Both the position numbers and the translations under genes were made by a program. Below the pieces are notes generated by a model. The model saw only the letters and a program-made list of their open reading frames with translations, searched no databases and was not told where the DNA came from. Positions 6,449 through 8,154 of a stretch of 8,154 bases of DNA are shown piece by piece (the stretch's first letter is position 1; every line of letters begins with the position of its first letter). The DNA is taken from the NCBI GenBank assembly GCA_028818995.1, contig JAPPMR010000383.1:1-8154 (forward strand), written 5' to 3'. Source of the stretch: Candidatus Poribacteria bacterium. Its GTDB lineage: Bacteria > Poribacteria > WGA-4E > WGA-3G.

Positions 6449-6454
6449 GGAGGG
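6449..6454 (+). promoter_or_regulatory. Ribosome binding site of the Uma2 gene
   Basis: GGAGGG lies 6 nt before ATG 6461. It decides the start in favour of this ATG over an in-frame TTG at 6314, which falls inside the mosaic palindrome and upstream of the predicted promoter. Confidence 0.85.
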
Positions 6455-6460
6455 AGCACG

Positions 6461-7114
6461 ATGCAGGAGGAAATAAAGGCTGCACCGACAGTTATCTATC
6501 CCGAATCGGACGGTAAACATATCGCAGAAACCGAGTATCATCGAGATATCATGATAGATTGTATTCAGATGCTCAAACACCATTTCCGCGAAGTTGACGA
6601 TGTGCATGTCTCTGGAAATCTATTGATGTATTATGAAGAAGGGAACCCCAGGAAATCGGTTTCCCCAGATGTGTTTGTCGCCTTTGGGGTCAGTAAGAAA
6701 CGGAGACGCACCTATAAGATATGGGAAGAAGGACATGCTCCCGATTTTGTATTGGAAGTTGCGAGTCCAAGCACATACAGGCACGATCTAACACATAAAA
6801 AGGACCTCTATGCTTCGGTTCTCGGTGTCCGCGAGTATTATATCTACGATCCGTATCACGAAGTTGATCCGTATTTCCTCGGGTATCGTCTTGTGGATGG
6901 TGTGTATGAAGAGATAGCGTTTGTGGATGAACGTCTATCCTCTCTTGTGCTGGGGCTGGAATTAGGTGAAAATGATGGTATTTTCGGACTCTATGATCCA
7001 AACCGTTCGGTCTGGTTGCAACCGTTGGAGAAACAAGTTGAACAGGCGAAGAACAGGTTGAACAAGAAACGGAGGCACGACAACGCGCTGAAACTGAACT
7101 TGCTAAGGCTTTAG
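6461..7114 (+). CDS. Uma2-family (DUF820) PD-(D/E)xK nuclease-like protein, frameshifted C-terminus
   Basis: A 217-residue protein of the Uma2 family, restriction-endonuclease-like proteins often found in many copies in cyanobacteria and other environmental bacteria, with cellular role unknown. Motifs appear in the usual order: SPDVFVAFG (68-76, D70), PDFVLEVASPST (94-105, E99), then D109 and K113/K114 leading into DLYASVLGVREYYIYDP (115-131). The catalytic set therefore looks intact. The family commonly ends in a Glu/Gln-rich coiled coil. Here the reading frame leaves that pattern after LEKQVEQA (about base 7047) and ends in a basic tail (NKKRRHDNALKLN) with TAG at 7112-7114. The +2 frame continues with acidic coiled-coil sequence to TAA at 7150-7152. 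One missing base near 7046-7048 would explain this. The nuclease core is unaffected, so the shortened protein may still work. Confidence 0.85.
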   Translation: MQEEIKAAPTVIYPESDGKHIAETEYHRDIMIDCIQMLKHHFREVDDVHVSGNLLMYYEEGNPRKSVSPDVFVAFGVSKKRRRTYKIWEEGHAPDFVLEVASPSTYRHDLTHKKDLYASVLGVREYYIYDPYHEVDPYFLGYRLVDGVYEEIAFVDERLSSLVLGLELGENDGIFGLYDPNRSVWLQPLEKQVEQAKNRLNKKRRHDNALKLNLLRL

Positions 7115-7152
7115 AAGCTCTTAAACGTCTGGAAGGGAAGCAAGATATCTAA
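7049..7152 (+). pseudogene. Out-of-frame remnant of the Uma2 C-terminal coiled coil
   Basis: In the frame set by base 7048 this segment reads EEQVEQETEARQRAETEL and then AKALEALKRLEGKQDI, ending at TAA 7150-7152. This Glu/Gln/Arg-rich heptad-like pattern is typical of Uma2 C-termini. It joins smoothly to the upstream LEKQVEQA if one base is added near 7047, giving an ancestral protein of about 230 residues. A sequencing error is possible. Confidence 0.7.
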
Positions 7153-7212
7153 CGTAGAGGTATTGATTAAACACCGCTGATAGTGAAATCTCACGAGATG
7201 CCTACGCAGGTC

Positions 7213-8154
7213 TCAAAGAGAAGTTCCGAGAGTGATGTAACGCTCCACTGCTGCCAACACCTGTCCCACCGTAATCCCATCAATTACAGCGCAACTGCCA
7301 GCACCGCACCCGCCAGGGTTTCGCCCCGGATGACACGGATTACACCCCAAGTCCATTCCACTTTGCACAACCGTATGTTTTTCTCCATAGGGGCCGCTAC
7401 GAATATGGTTTGTTGAACCGAAAAGCGCAATTACTGGTGTTCGGACAGCAGCAGCGATGTGCATCGGACCTGTGTCGTTTCCAATGTAAATATCACACGC
7501 TGCAATCAACGCTGCGACTTCTCGTAGGTTTTCCGTTTCAACAAGGATAGGCGTAGCATCCATCATATCTGCAACTTGTGTTTGAAGTTTGCGCTCGTTT
7601 GGACCGGCGAAAAGTAAAATTGTAGCGTTTTTTTGTTCTGCCAAAGCGGTCGCGAGTTGTGCGTACTTGTCTGCTCCCCACAATTTGTAAACCCAATTCC
7701 CGCCTGGGTGAACCCCAATTAATAACCTTTCTGATGTAACACCTGCTTCGGTAAGAAAACGACTCGCTGTCGCTTGTTCTGTCTCAGTCAACTGTAAGTG
7801 GGGTTGGGCATCTGTTGTGTCAACGCCTTTCTTACTCAAGACTTCCAGATATCGGGTAACTGCATGGCGTTCTCTATCCCCGCGCACCAATCCCCAATGT
7901 TTCGCGCCGATACATCGTGCCGTGAAACTGTCTCGCAGATTTACAACAAGATCAAATTTTTCACGGCGTAACGTTTTTATTAGTTTTATTCTCCCGTTCA
8001 AACCAGCATGTTCTCTTTGGTTGTCGTAAACAAGGGTGGCATCAAGTTGTGTGTCGTTAGCGAGAAGGTCAAATGCGCTCGGTCCCACGAGAAAGGTGAT
8101 GTTGGCATTTGGAAAGTGCGCGCGTAGTGGTTGGATAACTGCGGTAGATAGCAT
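7213..8154 (-). CDS. GT9-family glycosyltransferase (ADP-heptose:LPS heptosyltransferase-like), 5' end outside window
   Basis: The last 313 residues of a GT-B fold glycosyltransferase of family GT9 (WaaC/WaaF/WaaQ type), which adds heptose or a related sugar to the LPS core at the cytoplasmic face of the inner membrane. The visible start MLSTAVIQPLRAHFP corresponds to the region just after the usual GDxLLST loop. The ATG at the very edge is therefore internal, and about 15-20 residues lie beyond it. The C-terminal domain has GVHPGGNWVYKLW (147-159), the nucleotide-sugar site NDTGPMHIAAAVRTPVIALFG (226-246) and GPYG (254-257). Four cysteines (271, 274, 283, 288) form the C-x-P-C...C...C cluster seen in many GT9 proteins. 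The gene converges on the Uma2 gene, with about 60 bp between it and the old Uma2 stop. Donor and acceptor sugars are uncertain. Confidence 0.9.
   Translation of the reverse strand: MLSTAVIQPLRAHFPNANITFLVGPSAFDLLANDTQLDATLVYDNQREHAGLNGRIKLIKTLRREKFDLVVNLRDSFTARCIGAKHWGLVRGDRERHAVTRYLEVLSKKGVDTTDAQPHLQLTETEQATASRFLTEAGVTSERLLIGVHPGGNWVYKLWGADKYAQLATALAEQKNATILLFAGPNERKLQTQVADMMDATPILVETENLREVAALIAACDIYIGNDTGPMHIAAAVRTPVIALFGSTNHIRSGPYGEKHTVVQSGMDLGCNPCHPGRNPGGCGAGSCAVIDGITVGQVLAAVERYITLGTSL

Larger units (their letters stand above)
5995..6460. other. Intergenic region with gene relic, repeats and promoter
   Basis: I see no intact gene. In order it holds a short minus-strand relic matching the C-terminus of the GT9 glycosyltransferase (6048-6107), two 27-bp direct repeats (6164-6240), a mosaic GTAG palindrome (6272-6326) and the promoter of the Uma2 gene (6389-6417). 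Longer open frames across it are composed of repeat sequence. Confidence 0.7.

Noticed and set aside
6314..6460. Extended N-terminus of the Uma2 gene from a TTG codon at 6314
   Set aside because: The TTG lies within the mosaic palindrome and upstream of the predicted promoter, whereas ATG 6461 has GGAGGG at ideal spacing.
7154..7205. Further GTAG...CTAC pair downstream of the Uma2 gene
   Set aside because: The sequence between the tetranucleotides does not form a convincing stem, so the pair may be chance.
7167..7235. Short plus-strand frame ending DAYAGLKEKFRE before a TGA
   Set aside because: It looks protein-like but is only 22 codons after an upstream stop, partly overlaps the end of the glycosyltransferase, and has no start signal. 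At best a gene remnant.
8152..8154. ATG at the right edge as the true start of the glycosyltransferase
   Set aside because: GT9 proteins have a beta strand and a GD-x-L loop before this point, so the ATG is internal and the gene continues past the window.

Overview
The window looks like accessory-rich chromosome from an uncultured Gram-negative bacterium. The WD40 repeats with a D-x-x-TGEHKHTLTGHTD signature, the Gfo/Idh/MocA oxidoreductase, the Uma2 nuclease and many short GTAG-headed palindromes between genes suggest Candidatus Poribacteria or a relative. This is inference from style; no marker gene is present. The GT9 (heptosyltransferase-type) glycosyltransferase and the secreted envelope protein fit a cell with an outer membrane.

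Layout. (1) 1-318: 3' end of a WD40-repeat gene, cut by the left edge. (2) 319-873: non-coding, with two or three palindromic repeats. (3) 874-1839: complete Gfo/Idh/MocA NAD(P)-dependent oxidoreductase with a good ribosome binding site. (4) 1840-2174: non-coding, dominated by a tandem array of four hairpins with a 39-bp period and followed by another GTAG palindrome. (5) 2175-5994: a two-gene operon, a copper-type P1B ATPase followed by a secreted protein whose ribosome binding site overlaps the ATPase stop codon. (6) 5995-6460: non-coding, with a relic of a glycosyltransferase C-terminus, a 27-bp direct repeat with a 50-bp period, a mosaic GTAG palindrome and a near-consensus promoter. (7) 6461-7114: Uma2-family gene whose C-terminal coiled coil is disrupted by an apparent one-base deletion; the ancestral frame runs on to 7152. 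(8) 7213-8154, minus strand: GT9 glycosyltransferase, 5' end beyond the right edge.

The most interesting unit is the operon. A Cu(+)-exporting-type ATPase is followed 10 nt later by an exported protein with two parts. The first is an HtrA/DegP-like serine protease fold in which all three catalytic positions appear to be replaced. The second is a DUF4097-type repeat domain with an 18-residue TSAGNI periodicity. I do not know a described system with this arrangement. A periplasmic copper-stress or metal-binding partner is a hypothesis only.

The second theme is repeat biology. Several palindromes carry a GTAG head next to the stem, as in REP elements mobilised by RAYT transposases. One family is tandemly amplified, and two copies are mosaics sharing a right half. 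No RAYT gene is in the window.
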